Shown here: piece by piece, positions 1-9,277 of the stretch
How the letters are laid out: every line of letters starts with the position of its first letter
How positions within the stretch are numbered: position 1 is the first letter of the stretch
NCBI GenBank assembly: GCA_938092065.1
Contig: CALKND010000002.1
Span: 1-64,000, forward strand
Direction: 5' to 3'
DNA length: 64,000 nt
From: an uncultured Rhodospirillales bacterium
Lineage (GTDB): Bacteria > Pseudomonadota > Alphaproteobacteria > Rhodospirillales > JABHCV01
Notes under the pieces: generated by a model
The model's input: only the letters and a program-made list of their open reading frames with translations
The model's database searches: none
Told to the model about the DNA's origin: nothing
Made by a program: the position numbers and the translations under genes

Positions 1-332
1 ACCCTATTGAGGTAGGTCAATCATTTGCAAAACAAGGTGCCTATCTGTCTTCATTGGCACTGGTAACCAAGTTTTCTCAGTAAACTCACAGAACAAAAGA
101 GGCTCAAAAGTATAACAATTAATATTTTTTGAAACTTGGAAAAGTGTAGTGTGATTAAATTTGACCGAATCCATATAATCTTTAGGTTTTTAAAATGGTT
201 GTTTAAAACAGCCCCAAGAGTTTTTTGTTTTGACTACTGGTTGTATAATGTATTCCCTGAGTTTTTTTTAGTACACTTTTAGCAACAAAATAGGAGTATA
301 TTGACACAGTAAAAATATCTATAGGATTACTA
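1..332. other. Non-coding left edge, upstream of the FCSD flavoprotein gene
   Basis: No convincing gene is seen here. The only long open frame, on the minus strand, runs into the following gene and has no family character. The stretch is AT-rich. A TATAAT hexamer at 244-249 could be a -10 element for the next gene, but no good -35 element sits at normal spacing. An AGGA-type ribosome site lies just before the GTG at 333. Confidence 0.4.
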
Positions 333-1667
333 GTGAAAAAATTGACCCGTCGTGATTTTGGCAAGCTTTCTGCTTTGGGTATTGCTTCAGTGGGACTGCC
401 AATGGGTGAGACTGAAGGGGCAACCTTGAGCACAGTGGCCCTTACGTCTATTGTATCGAGACATGTTAACTTGCCAGCAGCCAAAGGCCATCGAGTTGTT
501 GTTGTTGGGGGCGGGTGGTGTGGGCTGACCATCGCAAAATACCTAAAAATTCACGGACCTGACCTTGATGTGGTGTTGATTGAGAAAAATTCCTTGTTTG
601 TGTCTCACCCAATTAGTGGCTTGTGGCTTTCTGGATTAGTCAATCTTGAGGCTATCACCTTCAGTTATTTGGATGCGGCCGCAAATAACGATTACACCTA
701 TTTGAATGCCACATTGATTGACTTAGACCGAGTTTCTCGCACAATTTTTACGGACCAAGGTCGCCTTAATTATGATGATTTGATTTTGGCACCAGGTATT
801 GATTATGACTATGATTCTATTGGAGTAGAAGACATTGCCCAAGAGCAATTATTGAAAACTCGTTACCCAGCTGGCTTTGTTTCTGCTTCTGAACACATGA
901 CTCTCAAGAACAAAATTAAAAATTTTGAGGGTGGCATTTTTGCTCTGAACGCACCTTCAGGTATCTACCGTTGTTCGGCAACCCCTTATGAAAGAGCGTG
1001 CCTAATAGCATCGGTGTTCAAGCGAGATAAAATAAAAGGCAAGGTCGTACTGATCGACTCACGCGAAAAACCTGCTGTCTCGGCGGAGGGGTTTCTTAGC
1101 GCTTTTGAGGAGCTTTACGGCGATACCATTGAATACATTAATTCTAGCGTGATTTCAGCCGTTAACCCTGAAAGCAGGAGCGTTTTGACAGACTTTGATG
1201 AGATTGTTTTTGATGACGCAGCCATTTACCCTCGTATACGTGGCGCACGCCTACTTGAACAATTGGGTTTGGCTGATTTCAACAGTGCTCAAATGGAAGC
1301 AGCCATTGACCCTTTTACTTATAACGCTGTGGGTGATGCACATGTTTATATTGCTGGCGACTGTCGCCCTATGCCTTTTTCGAAAAGCGGGAACACGGCA
1401 AGGACTGAGGGCGTGTATCTAGCTGAATTGGTTGCGGCTCGGGCTCGTGGGTCTGAAATTTCATGGAGAAGTCCTCGCACTATCTGTTACTCTATGGTCA
1501 ACACTCAACCCAATGAGGCAATCATGGTTGATGGCAAGTACCAGTTTGACAAATTATCCGGCCAATGGGAACATTTTGAAAATTTCGCGGTAAATAAACG
1601 TAACCAGGATATGGGCAAAGAAACTTTCAAGTGGGCCGAGAGACACTTTCTTGATATGTTCGATTGA
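333..1667 (+). CDS. fccB: Flavocytochrome c sulfide dehydrogenase (FCSD) family flavoprotein, SoxF/FccB-like
   Basis: A 444-residue periplasmic FAD protein of the type that oxidises sulfide or acts as SoxF beside Sox enzymes. The N-terminus has a twin-arginine signal (TRRDFGKL, residues 5-12), followed by a dinucleotide-binding loop VVVGGGWCG (about 56-64). The FCSD signature IYRCSATPYERAC (211-223) and AGDCRPMPF (341-349) hold Cys214 and Cys344, which match the redox-active cysteine pair of the family. Where classical FccB has a Cys that binds FAD covalently, this protein reads FVSHPIS (89-95), so the flavin is probably non-covalent. No cytochrome subunit gene (fccA) follows; a LuxR-type regulator does. 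The start is GTG with AGGA upstream. Family assignment is firm; sulfide as substrate is inferred from the family and the sox genes 15 kb away. Confidence 0.75.
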   Translation: MKKLTRRDFGKLSALGIASVGLPMGETEGATLSTVALTSIVSRHVNLPAAKGHRVVVVGGGWCGLTIAKYLKIHGPDLDVVLIEKNSLFVSHPISGLWLSGLVNLEAITFSYLDAAANNDYTYLNATLIDLDRVSRTIFTDQGRLNYDDLILAPGIDYDYDSIGVEDIAQEQLLKTRYPAGFVSASEHMTLKNKIKNFEGGIFALNAPSGIYRCSATPYERACLIASVFKRDKIKGKVVLIDSREKPAVSAEGFLSAFEELYGDTIEYINSSVISAVNPESRSVLTDFDEIVFDDAAIYPRIRGARLLEQLGLADFNSAQMEAAIDPFTYNAVGDAHVYIAGDCRPMPFSKSGNTARTEGVYLAELVAARARGSEISWRSPRTICYSMVNTQPNEAIMVDGKYQFDKLSGQWEHFENFAVNKRNQDMGKETFKWAERHFLDMFD

Positions 1668-1839
1668 CCCAGTTTCTCCTCTAGCAAAATGCTATGTTGG
1701 GTTAACGGTCGCAACTTATGCTTTTAACGGAAAAAAGTTAAACCTCCTCTTAAGTATTACGTTGTAATATTTTTTTATTGTATGTAAGAGTTAAACGAGT
1801 AGGTAGCCTACCCATTTAATCATATTTAAGGTAGTATAC

Positions 1840-2475
1840 GTGTTGAATTTATCCGACAAACATATTATCAAAATTGTTGTTTCCGATAAATCTCCACTAA
1901 TTCAAGTGGGACTTAGGACTCTGTTTGGCTGTGATAAACGTTTTGCATTGGTAGCTACAGCGGTGGATGGCGAACAGTTTATGAAACAAATCGGTCGTGT
2001 AGATTTTGATATTGGTATCATTGGCTGGGAAATGCCCTACCTAAATGGTCGTGGCGTATTGAAGGAAATGGCTAATGTCGATGGGCCAATCCCAAAAATA
2101 ATTGTATATACAAGTAATTTAGCACCAGATGTTCCACGTCAGGTAATGCGGCTTGGTGGAGCTGGTTTTTGTCAAAAAAGTGAGAGCCCAGAACGTTTAA
2201 TTGAGACTATTCTTGCTGTTTCTGAAGGCCGAATGGTTTTCCCGTTTATGGATATGAGTAAACCTGGGAATGATCCATTTGGTCTGTTGACGGGTCGTGA
2301 GCAGGAATTGCTAATAGCCCTTTCTGAGGGCAATACAAACATTCAAATTGCTAGCGAGCTAGATATTTCTCTTAATACTGTGAAGTTTCACCTCAAGAAT
2401 CTATACAGCAAGCTTAATGTAAAAAATCGTGCACAAGCAGTAGCAAGCTATTTGAAAGAGTACACTACAGTCTAG
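1840..2475 (+). CDS. NarL/LuxR-type transcription regulator with a degenerate receiver domain
   Basis: A 211-residue protein. Residues 10-130 form a CheY-like receiver and about 147-208 a LuxR-type helix-turn-helix (LLTGREQELLIALSEG, then SLNTVKFHLKNLYSKL). The switch Thr91 and the conserved Lys113 are present. The position of the phosphorylated Asp, normally in a LLDxxMP context, reads IIGWEMP, so Asp is replaced by Gly62, and the acidic pocket has a single Asp (VVSDKSP). It probably does not respond to a histidine kinase by phosphorylation. It lies 172 bases after the FCSD gene, same direction, with no kinase gene near. The GTG at 1840 is the start that gives a full receiver. Target genes are unknown; the neighbouring fccB or sox genes are a reasonable guess only. 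Confidence 0.8.
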   Translation: MLNLSDKHIIKIVVSDKSPLIQVGLRTLFGCDKRFALVATAVDGEQFMKQIGRVDFDIGIIGWEMPYLNGRGVLKEMANVDGPIPKIIVYTSNLAPDVPRQVMRLGGAGFCQKSESPERLIETILAVSEGRMVFPFMDMSKPGNDPFGLLTGREQELLIALSEGNTNIQIASELDISLNTVKFHLKNLYSKLNVKNRAQAVASYLKEYTTV

Positions 2476-2581
2476 CTTGCAAGTTCTGGCCCACCTTCCT
2501 AATTTTATGCTCTAGTGTTTTTTATATTTCTATCCCAAAAGAGCTGGGCATGAAGGTGTGCCGAGAATGGTCTTTGTTGCT

Positions 2582-3252
2582 TTTTCGGAGAGCAATCTTC
2601 TTTATACCCTGCAGCAATATTATCAGTTCCTTCATGAGGACAAACTGGTTACATCGCCAAACTAGAGACACAAATACTGCACTATCGATAAGCCAGTGTA
2701 TGTGGAACCACGAGAAATTATCATAGGTGAAGGGCTATTGGTCTATTTGACCCTCTCAAGTGCGACGTTTATGGTAGCTGGAAATACTAGGGGAAAAATA
2801 GGAATTACCATATTAAATCAAAAATTCATCGTGATTAAGTTGTTCGTAATTAAAGTGAAACAAAAGTACCAGATTTACTTTACAAAAGAACTTTGATGGT
2901 TTTTGATTTTTTCAATACTAACGAACTTTTAAGCACATTTTTGAAAATTTTTTTGTACAAAAACAGTAGGCATAAAAAACAAGGCACTTCAATATGCTCG
3001 TCACACAAAGTCTCAGGCTCTAACTAATAAAAGACCTCATACCTATACAAGTTTCAGGTGTTAAAAGAGGAGAAAAATTAAAGCCTGTTTGAGACATTGA
3101 CAGCAGAATAAAATATAAACCAGCTATTCGCTACAACTAATGAAGAGCGTGCTAACAAAATAGAAAGCCAGCATTTGAGAAGTATTGTGGGGAACTTCAC
3201 AAATGAATTAAGAATAATACCTCAAGACATTATAGCATATCACGCTATTTAA
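2582..3252 (+). pseudogene. Probable relic of a phosphoribulokinase (PRK/uridine kinase family) gene
   Basis: No intact frame exists between the regulator and transketolase, but protein-like remains do. In the frame of position 2690 the translation KPVYVEPREIIIGEGLL resembles the PRK-family region normally read as KPVYDH-STGTF-PPEYVEPREFVIVEGLL, as if the piece between VY and YVEP had been deleted. A stop (TAG, 2663-2665) lies just upstream in the same frame. Near the end, the frame from 3112 to the TAA at 3250-3252 reads ATTNEERANKIESQ and closes with QDIIAYHAI. This resembles the PRK C-terminal helix and the final LLIAYHLL. Position immediately before tkt-fba-rpe fits a former cbbP. The match is by eye against remembered family sequence, so it is a proposal. 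Confidence 0.42.
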
Positions 3253-3272
3253 TCTTTGGAGAGAACTGATAG

Positions 3273-5249
3273 ATGACTACGACACATACCCAAATGGCTA
3301 GCGCCATACGCTTTCTTTCTGCTGATGCTGTTCAAACGGCCAAGTCCGGCCATCCAGGTATGCCCATGGGCATGGCCGATGTTGCTACTGTCTTGTTCAC
3401 AAAGTTTCTAAAGTATGATCCTAAGGCCCCAAAGTGGCACAACCGTGATCGCTTTGTGCTGTCTGCTGGACACGGTTCTATGTTGATTTATTCATTGCTG
3501 TACCTCACTGGTTATAAATGCTCACTTAATGATATAAAAAGCTTCCGCCAGCTGGGTGCAAAGACTGCTGGCCACCCTGAGTTTGGCCACATTGATGGTG
3601 TTGAAACCACTACAGGGCCTCTAGGACAGGGTATTACAATGTCAGTAGGTATGGCTTTATCAGAGAAGATGATGGCTAATCGCTATGGTGATCAAGTTAT
3701 AGACCACCACACTTACGTTATCGCTGGTGATGGTTGCTTGATGGAGGGCATTAGCCAGGAGGCCATTTCCCTTGCGGGTCATTTAAAGCTCAACAAGATG
3801 ATTGTTTTGTGGGATGACAATGAAATTAGTATTGATGGTAACACAAATCTTGCCACCTCTGATGATCAGTGCGCCCGTTTTGAGGCCTCTGGCTGGGATT
3901 CCCAAAGGATCGATGGCCATGATCCTGCGGCTATTAGTAGAGCTATTGCTAAGGCAAAGAAGTCAAAAAAACCATCTTTGATCGCCTGCAAGACTATTAT
4001 AGGATTTGGTGCTCCAACCAAGGGTGGCACGCACCATACCCATGGTGCTCCTTTGGGTGAAGATGAGATTAAGAAAATGCGTAAGGCGCTGAATTGGGAA
4101 TACCCTGCTTACTTTGTTCCAAAGGAAATTCTTAATGCATGGCGTGCTGCTGGTGCTCGAGGTGCTGCTGATCGTGCTGTTTGGGAAAAACGTACCAAGC
4201 GTTTAAAAAGTGCTGATGAAATGAAAAAAATGGCAGCTGGAAAGTTGCCAGCTGGATGGACTGCCAAGCTAAACTCTTTTAAGAAAAAAATGGTCACTGA
4301 ACAGCCAAATTTGGCAACCCGTCAAGCTTCTGGTAAGGTACTGGAAGTATTAACATCGGCAATACCTGCGTTGATTGGCGGTTCTGCTGATCTTAGTGGT
4401 TCTGTCAACACCATGACATCTTCAACAAAGTCGATAACTAATAAGGACTTTTCTGGTCGTTACATACACTACGGAGTTCGTGAACATGGTATGGGTGCAG
4501 TGATGAATGGTTTGACCCTTCACGGCGGTTTCATTCCTTATTCTGGAACTTTTGCTGTATTTGCTGATTATATGAAGGGTGCCATGCGCTTGTCTGCTTT
4601 AATGGCCCAGCGTGTTGTCTATGTTTTGACCCATGACTCTATTGGTTTGGGTGAAGATGGACCCACACACCAGCCGGTAGAGACACTACCCATGTTACGT
4701 GCCTTACCAAACTTCAACGTCCTTCGCCCATGTGATATTGTAGAGACAGCTGAATGCTGGCAGATTGCGCTTGAAAATAAAACAACTCCCTCTGGCATGA
4801 TGCTCAGTCGACAGGGTGTTCCAACACAACGTAAAATCCATATTAAAGAAAACATGTCTGCACATGGCGCATACGTATTACTTGAAGGAAAGGGTGGTAA
4901 TGCTAAGCGCCAGGTAACATTGATGGCCACAGGCTCAGAGGTCGAAATTGCGGTTGAAGCACGGAGGATATTGCAAAAAGATGGCGTTTCAACAGCTGTG
5001 ATCTCTATGCCTTGTTGGGAATTATTCGAGACACAGAGTATAGCATATCAAGTCAAGGTACTTGGCAAAGGTACCGTCAAGGTAGGTGTTGAAGCCGCCT
5101 TGCGTTTCGGTTGGGATAAGTACTTGGGATCAGATGGTGGCTTTGTTGGTATGACTGGCTTTGGAGCTTCTGCTCCTGCTCCGGAATTGTATGAACACTT
5201 TGGTATTACTGCCGCCAATGTTGTAACCGAAGCAAAAGCACGTCTTTGA
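3273..5249 (+). CDS. tkt: Transketolase
   Basis: A cytoplasmic, thiamine-diphosphate-dependent enzyme that moves two-carbon units between sugar phosphates in the pentose phosphate and Calvin cycles. At 658 residues it is full length. Visible motifs include [17 protein letters not shown] (near residue 65), GPLGQGI (about 113), the ThDP/Mg site [13 protein letters not shown] (about 152), [11 protein letters not shown] (about 410) and the substrate loop [16 protein letters not shown] (about 455). The start is ATG with GGAGAG eight bases before it. Only 33 bases separate its stop from the aldolase start, and rpe follows, giving the cbbT-cbbA-cbbE order of autotrophic alphaproteobacteria. It is also needed for ordinary sugar metabolism, which would explain why it stays intact beside a decayed PRK gene. 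Confidence 0.95.
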   Translation: MTTTHTQMASAIRFLSADAVQTAKSGHPGMPMGMADVATVLFTKFLKYDPKAPKWHNRDRFVLSAGHGSMLIYSLLYLTGYKCSLNDIKSFRQLGAKTAGHPEFGHIDGVETTTGPLGQGITMSVGMALSEKMMANRYGDQVIDHHTYVIAGDGCLMEGISQEAISLAGHLKLNKMIVLWDDNEISIDGNTNLATSDDQCARFEASGWDSQRIDGHDPAAISRAIAKAKKSKKPSLIACKTIIGFGAPTKGGTHHTHGAPLGEDEIKKMRKALNWEYPAYFVPKEILNAWRAAGARGAADRAVWEKRTKRLKSADEMKKMAAGKLPAGWTAKLNSFKKKMVTEQPNLATRQASGKVLEVLTSAIPALIGGSADLSGSVNTMTSSTKSITNKDFSGRYIHYGVREHGMGAVMNGLTLHGGFIPYSGTFAVFADYMKGAMRLSALMAQRVVYVLTHDSIGLGEDGPTHQPVETLPMLRALPNFNVLRPCDIVETAECWQIALENKTTPSGMMLSRQGVPTQRKIHIKENMSAHGAYVLLEGKGGNAKRQVTLMATGSEVEIAVEARRILQKDGVSTAVISMPCWELFETQSIAYQVKVLGKGTVKVGVEAALRFGWDKYLGSDGGFVGMTGFGASAPAPELYEHFGITAANVVTEAKARL

Positions 5250-5282
5250 TTTTTGATTTACATTTCGAAGGAAGGAAAAAAA

Positions 5283-6347
5283 ATGGCTCTAGTAACTTTA
5301 CGGCAGCTTTTAGACCATGCAGCTGAGAATGATTATGGCTTGCCTGCTTTTAATGTCAATAACATGGAGCAGGTCAAGGCGATCATGATTGCAGCTGATG
5401 AAACAAACAGCCCTGTCATCTTACAAGGTTCAGCAGGTGCCCGTAAGTACGCTGGTGAACCTTTTCTGCGTCATTTAATTTTGGCTGCGCTTGAAGCTTA
5501 TCCTCACATTCCAATATGTATGCATCAGGATCATGGAACGTCACCAGCTGTTTGCCAACGTTCCATTCAGTCTGGCTTTTCGTCAGTTATGATGGACGGC
5601 TCCCTTGAAGCCGACGGAAAGACACCATCGTCCTATGAGTATAATGTTGAAACGACCCGTACTGTCGTCGATGTAGCTCACTCTTGTGGTGTCTCTGTTG
5701 AAGGAGAACTTGGCTGCTTAGGCTCCTTGGAAACAGGTGAAGCCGAAGCTGAAGATGGTGTAGGTGCAGAAGGGAAGTTGGATATGGATCAGCTATTGAC
5801 TGATCCGGATGAAGCGGCAGACTTTGTTGCTAAAACACACGTGGATGCTCTTGCTATAGCTATAGGAACCAGCCACGGTGCCTACAAGTTTACACGCCCT
5901 CCAACGGGAGACATACTAGCTATTGACCGTGTGAAAGCTATCCATGCTCGTATTCCCAATACACACTTAGTAATGCACGGATCTAGTTCAGTTCCACAAG
6001 ATTGGTTAACGATTATCAATAACTTTGGTGGTGATATGGGTGAGACATATGGTGTGCCGGTTTCAGAAATTGCCGAGGGAATTAAAAACGGTGTTAGAAA
6101 GGTCAACATTGACACTGACTTGCGTATGGCCTCGACTGGTTCCATCCGTCGTCATATTTCAGAAAATAAATCTAACTTTGACCCTCGTAAGTTTTTTGCT
6201 GATTCAACAAAGGCAATGACAGAAATTTGTAAGGCTAGATATGAATCTTTTGGTACTGCAGGTAATGCTGACAAGATTACTGAGCTATCACTAGAAGTTA
6301 TGTTTGCTGAGTATGCATCTGGTTCTCTAGATCCACAGGTTAATTGA
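5283..6347 (+). CDS. fba: Fructose-bisphosphate aldolase, class II (CbbA type)
   Basis: A zinc-dependent aldolase joining or splitting triose phosphates (fructose-1,6-bisphosphate, and sedoheptulose bisphosphate in the Calvin cycle). It has 354 residues from the ATG at 5283. A TTG 30 bases upstream is in frame, but the ATG is preceded by a strong GAAGGAAGG site and gives the usual CbbA beginning [16 protein letters not shown]. Metal and substrate motifs seen are MHQDHG, VEGELG, the acidic EAEDGVG loop, GTSHGAYKF and MHGSSSVPQ. It is probably co-transcribed with tkt. Confidence 0.95.
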   Translation: MALVTLRQLLDHAAENDYGLPAFNVNNMEQVKAIMIAADETNSPVILQGSAGARKYAGEPFLRHLILAALEAYPHIPICMHQDHGTSPAVCQRSIQSGFSSVMMDGSLEADGKTPSSYEYNVETTRTVVDVAHSCGVSVEGELGCLGSLETGEAEAEDGVGAEGKLDMDQLLTDPDEAADFVAKTHVDALAIAIGTSHGAYKFTRPPTGDILAIDRVKAIHARIPNTHLVMHGSSSVPQDWLTIINNFGGDMGETYGVPVSEIAEGIKNGVRKVNIDTDLRMASTGSIRRHISENKSNFDPRKFFADSTKAMTEICKARYESFGTAGNADKITELSLEVMFAEYASGSLDPQVN

Positions 6348-6722
6348 GTGATTGCAGGTGATTTATTAAAGACAAAACCCTTGTTTCTAAGAATTTACTA
6401 GGGACTAAAATGGTGAGGCTTGTTTGTGCCTCAAGTTCGGTGACTTGTTTTCAAAGCATAATCAAAGCACCAGCAACTTAAAAAGTTTGGACGGGGCAGT
6501 TTTTTGTTTTGTTGAAAGTTTCGAATTATATTTTCAAAGATTATAGGTTCAATAAAATTAGAACATTGAAGTAAAAAAGGCACCTACTTGAAAGGTGTCC
6601 ATTCGAGTGTTGTTAAAATTACTACCTTGCCTGTTCATCTGTTTTATTTGATAAAGTAGAATACCATTTAAACTAAATATTTATGTAGCTAAGGGGTGTA
6701 CCTGTGGCTCAAAGGAAGAAAA
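6348..6722. other. Intergenic region between aldolase and epimerase genes
   Basis: 375 bases without a gene. An imperfect stem occurs around 6579-6600 (GGCACCT pairing with AGGTG-CC with a bulged T), but no T-run follows, so it is not called a terminator. AT-rich stretches before 6723 may hold a separate promoter for rpe; none is clear enough to place. Confidence 0.4.
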
Positions 6723-7373
6723 ATGACCGTTAAAATTGCTCCAAGCATTTTGTCTGCCGATTTTGCTCGGCTTGGTGAGGAAGTTAGAGCGATTGACGAA
6801 GCCGGCTGTGATTATATTCACATTGACGTAATGGACGGACACTTTGTGCCAAATCTGACCTTTGGGCCACCAATAATAAAATGCATTCGTTCTTGGACCG
6901 AAAAGCCATTTGACGTTCACTTGATGATTGACCCAGCACAAGCTTATTTGGAGGAGTACGCTACTGCTGGTGCTGATATCATTACTATTCATGCAGAGGC
7001 AGACAAGCACATAGATCGTTCTTTACAAGTGATCAAGGGCCTCGGTAAAAAAGCAGGCCTTTCCCTAAATCCAGCAACACCTGAACACATCATAGAATAC
7101 GTTATAGATAGTTTAGACTTGATTCTTGTTATGTCAGTAAATCCAGGTTTTGGCGGACAAAGTTTTTTAGGTTCTCAGCTTGAGAAAATACGCCGCATCA
7201 AATCAATGATTGGTGATCGTAATATTGAATTACAAGTTGATGGTGGGGTTAGTGTTGATAATATCAAGACAATTGCCGATGCTGGTGCCACAGTTCTTGT
7301 CGCCGGAAGTGCTGTCTTCAACAAAAGTGATTACAAGAAAGCTATTGAGGGCTTGCATAAGGCGGTGGGGTAG
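6723..7373 (+). CDS. rpe: Ribulose-phosphate 3-epimerase
   Basis: Interconverts ribulose-5-phosphate and xylulose-5-phosphate. It has 216 residues from the ATG at 6723, which is preceded by AAAGGAAG. The in-frame GTG at 6696 would add nine residues foreign to the family. A TIM barrel is evident with [10 protein letters not shown] at the N-terminus, [17 protein letters not shown] (metal His and Asp), [17 protein letters not shown] and QVDGGV. It lies 375 bases after fba in the same direction and 17 bases before recQ, so recQ may be read from the same transcript. Confidence 0.95.
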   Translation: MTVKIAPSILSADFARLGEEVRAIDEAGCDYIHIDVMDGHFVPNLTFGPPIIKCIRSWTEKPFDVHLMIDPAQAYLEEYATAGADIITIHAEADKHIDRSLQVIKGLGKKAGLSLNPATPEHIIEYVIDSLDLILVMSVNPGFGGQSFLGSQLEKIRRIKSMIGDRNIELQVDGGVSVDNIKTIADAGATVLVAGSAVFNKSDYKKAIEGLHKAVG

Positions 7374-7390
7374 GTCAGCGAGCGAATTCC

Positions 7391-9190
7391 ATGGAGATGG
7401 ATACCCCAGAAAAAGTCTTGCAATGTGCTTTTGGCTTTAATAACTTTCGCCCCGGTCAACGAGAAATCATAGACCTGCTTATGTCGGGTAGCAATGTCTT
7501 GGCTGTCATGCCCACCGGGGCAGGTAAATCAATGTGTTATCAAATTCCGGCGGTGCTTACCAAAAAACTAACTATTGTGATCTCACCCCTGGTCGCTCTA
7601 ATGGATGATCAAGTTGCAGGTCTGAAAGCCAATGGAGTAAATGCTGCTTGTATTCATTCGGGTATGCTCCGGGGGGATCAAGAACAAGCTTGGATTGATA
7701 TTAAGTCCGGCACAAGCCGTTTGCTGTATCTTTCACCAGAAAGGCTGATGACGGAGCGTATGCTAGCAGCTGTTGCGAAAATAGAAACGGCCATGTTTGT
7801 CATTGACGAGGCTCACTGTATCTCCAAATGGGGGGTCAGTTTTCGTCCTGATTACGACCAGTTGTCACAATTACCTGACCTTTTTCCCAAAGCAACTATT
7901 TCTGCATTTACGGCAACCGCTGATAGGGCTACCCGTGAGGATATAGCCTCAAAGCTATTCAGGGATAATGGCCAGATTATTGTGCAGGGCTTCGATCGTC
8001 CTAACTTGCGCCTCTTTGTGGCGGCCAAAACTGACTGGAGAAGTCAGTTGATGGCGTTTCTTAAGGATAAAAGTACGCAATCGGGAATTGTTTATTGTTT
8101 GTCGAGAAAATTTACACAAGAAGTCGCAGACTTTCTCACAGCTAGAGATATTAACGCTTTACCCTACCATGCGGGGCTGGACCCAAGTGTGCGTAAGGTC
8201 AATCAAGATCGCTTTATGAGCGAAGATGCGGTTATTATGGTTGCTACCATTGCCTTTGGAATGGGCATCGACAAACCGGATGTTCGTTACGTTTGCCACC
8301 TCAATTTACCTAGCAGTATAGAGGCCTATTACCAAGAAATTGGAAGAGCAGGGCGCGATGGGGCGCCTGCTGAAACCTTGATGCTGTTTGGTCTGGACGA
8401 TATTCGATTGCGTCGCATGTTTATTGTTCAGGACGGTAAGGACGATGTCCACAAATTGCGTGAACACAAACGCCTTGATTCTTTAATGGCCTACTGCGAA
8501 GCATCTCAGTGTCGTCGAAGTGCCTTACTTGCTTATTTTGATGAAGAAATAGAGCCCTGTGGAAATTGTGATAATTGTCTCGATCCACCAAACGTCATTG
8601 ATGGCACATATCAAGCCCGTATGTTGTTGACAGCTATTATGGAAACTGGACAATATTTTGGAGCAACACATATTATTGATATTCTTCGTGGCGCTGATAA
8701 TCAAAAGATCAGAGAGAAGCGACATAGCGCACTTTCTTCTCACGGTAGCGGCAAGATTTATTCGAAGGAGTATTGGCAGGCTTTTATTAGACAAACCGTG
8801 GCTGGTGGTTTTTTGAGTATTAATATTCAAAAATACGGCTGCTTGGAAATTACAACTCGTGGGCAAACCGTGCTGCGTAATGACGTCGCATTTCACTTCA
8901 GGGAAATGAGTGATAGCAAACTAGCCAGCGTGCAAAGAAATTCATCAAGTAAAAATAAAGTGGCAGTACTATCTGACTCTGATACAGCTATCTTTTCTCA
9001 GTTGAAATCTCTACGTCTTGAGCTTGCAAGAGAACGCACGGTTCCGGCCTATGTTATTTTTTCTGATGCTACTTTGCTTGATATGATAGCAAAACGGCCA
9101 ACGTGTCGCGAAGAGATGCTGGAGGTGAATGGAGTTGGGCATGGTAAGTTTGAAAAATATGGGGATGTATTCCTTGCAGCTTTGTTGTGA
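7391..9190 (+). CDS. recQ: ATP-dependent DNA helicase RecQ
   Basis: A 599-residue 3'-5' superfamily 2 helicase for recombination and stalled-fork repair. Visible parts are the Walker A PTGAGKSMCYQ (41-51), DEAH box (139-142), FTATAD, QEIGRAGRDG (motif VI), zinc-binding cysteines (CEASQC then CGNCDNC, about 377-398), the winged-helix region, and an HRDC domain in the last 75 residues. The aromatic-rich loop reads HCISKWGVSFRP, whereas the usual RecQ form is HCxSQWGHDFRP. The His and Asp that help couple DNA binding to ATP hydrolysis are thus Val149 and Ser150. ATGs at 7391 and 7397 are both possible starts. Confidence 0.93.
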   Translation: MEMDTPEKVLQCAFGFNNFRPGQREIIDLLMSGSNVLAVMPTGAGKSMCYQIPAVLTKKLTIVISPLVALMDDQVAGLKANGVNAACIHSGMLRGDQEQAWIDIKSGTSRLLYLSPERLMTERMLAAVAKIETAMFVIDEAHCISKWGVSFRPDYDQLSQLPDLFPKATISAFTATADRATREDIASKLFRDNGQIIVQGFDRPNLRLFVAAKTDWRSQLMAFLKDKSTQSGIVYCLSRKFTQEVADFLTARDINALPYHAGLDPSVRKVNQDRFMSEDAVIMVATIAFGMGIDKPDVRYVCHLNLPSSIEAYYQEIGRAGRDGAPAETLMLFGLDDIRLRRMFIVQDGKDDVHKLREHKRLDSLMAYCEASQCRRSALLAYFDEEIEPCGNCDNCLDPPNVIDGTYQARMLLTAIMETGQYFGATHIIDILRGADNQKIREKRHSALSSHGSGKIYSKEYWQAFIRQTVAGGFLSINIQKYGCLEITTRGQTVLRNDVAFHFREMSDSKLASVQRNSSSKNKVAVLSDSDTAIFSQLKSLRLELARERTVPAYVIFSDATLLDMIAKRPTCREEMLEVNGVGHGKFEKYGDVFLAALL

Positions 9191-9277
9191 CACCAGTCAA
9201 CTGATTGAAATGAAATAGAAAATAACATACATTTTATTTGAGGGCTTTATACTGTCTTCTAGAATTAGGAATATAAA

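Noticed and set aside
203-532. Minus-strand 109-residue frame overlapping the start of the FCSD gene
   Set aside because: It lies across the clear Tat signal and Rossmann motif of the plus-strand gene; low-complexity product, a shadow frame.
2696-2896. 66-residue plus-strand open frame as an intact small gene
   Set aside because: Only its first 17 or so residues look like a family (PRK), and the rest is AT-rich nonsense; better read as part of a pseudogene.
6579-6600. Possible terminator after the aldolase gene
   Set aside because: The stem has a bulge, and no T-run follows in either useful direction.
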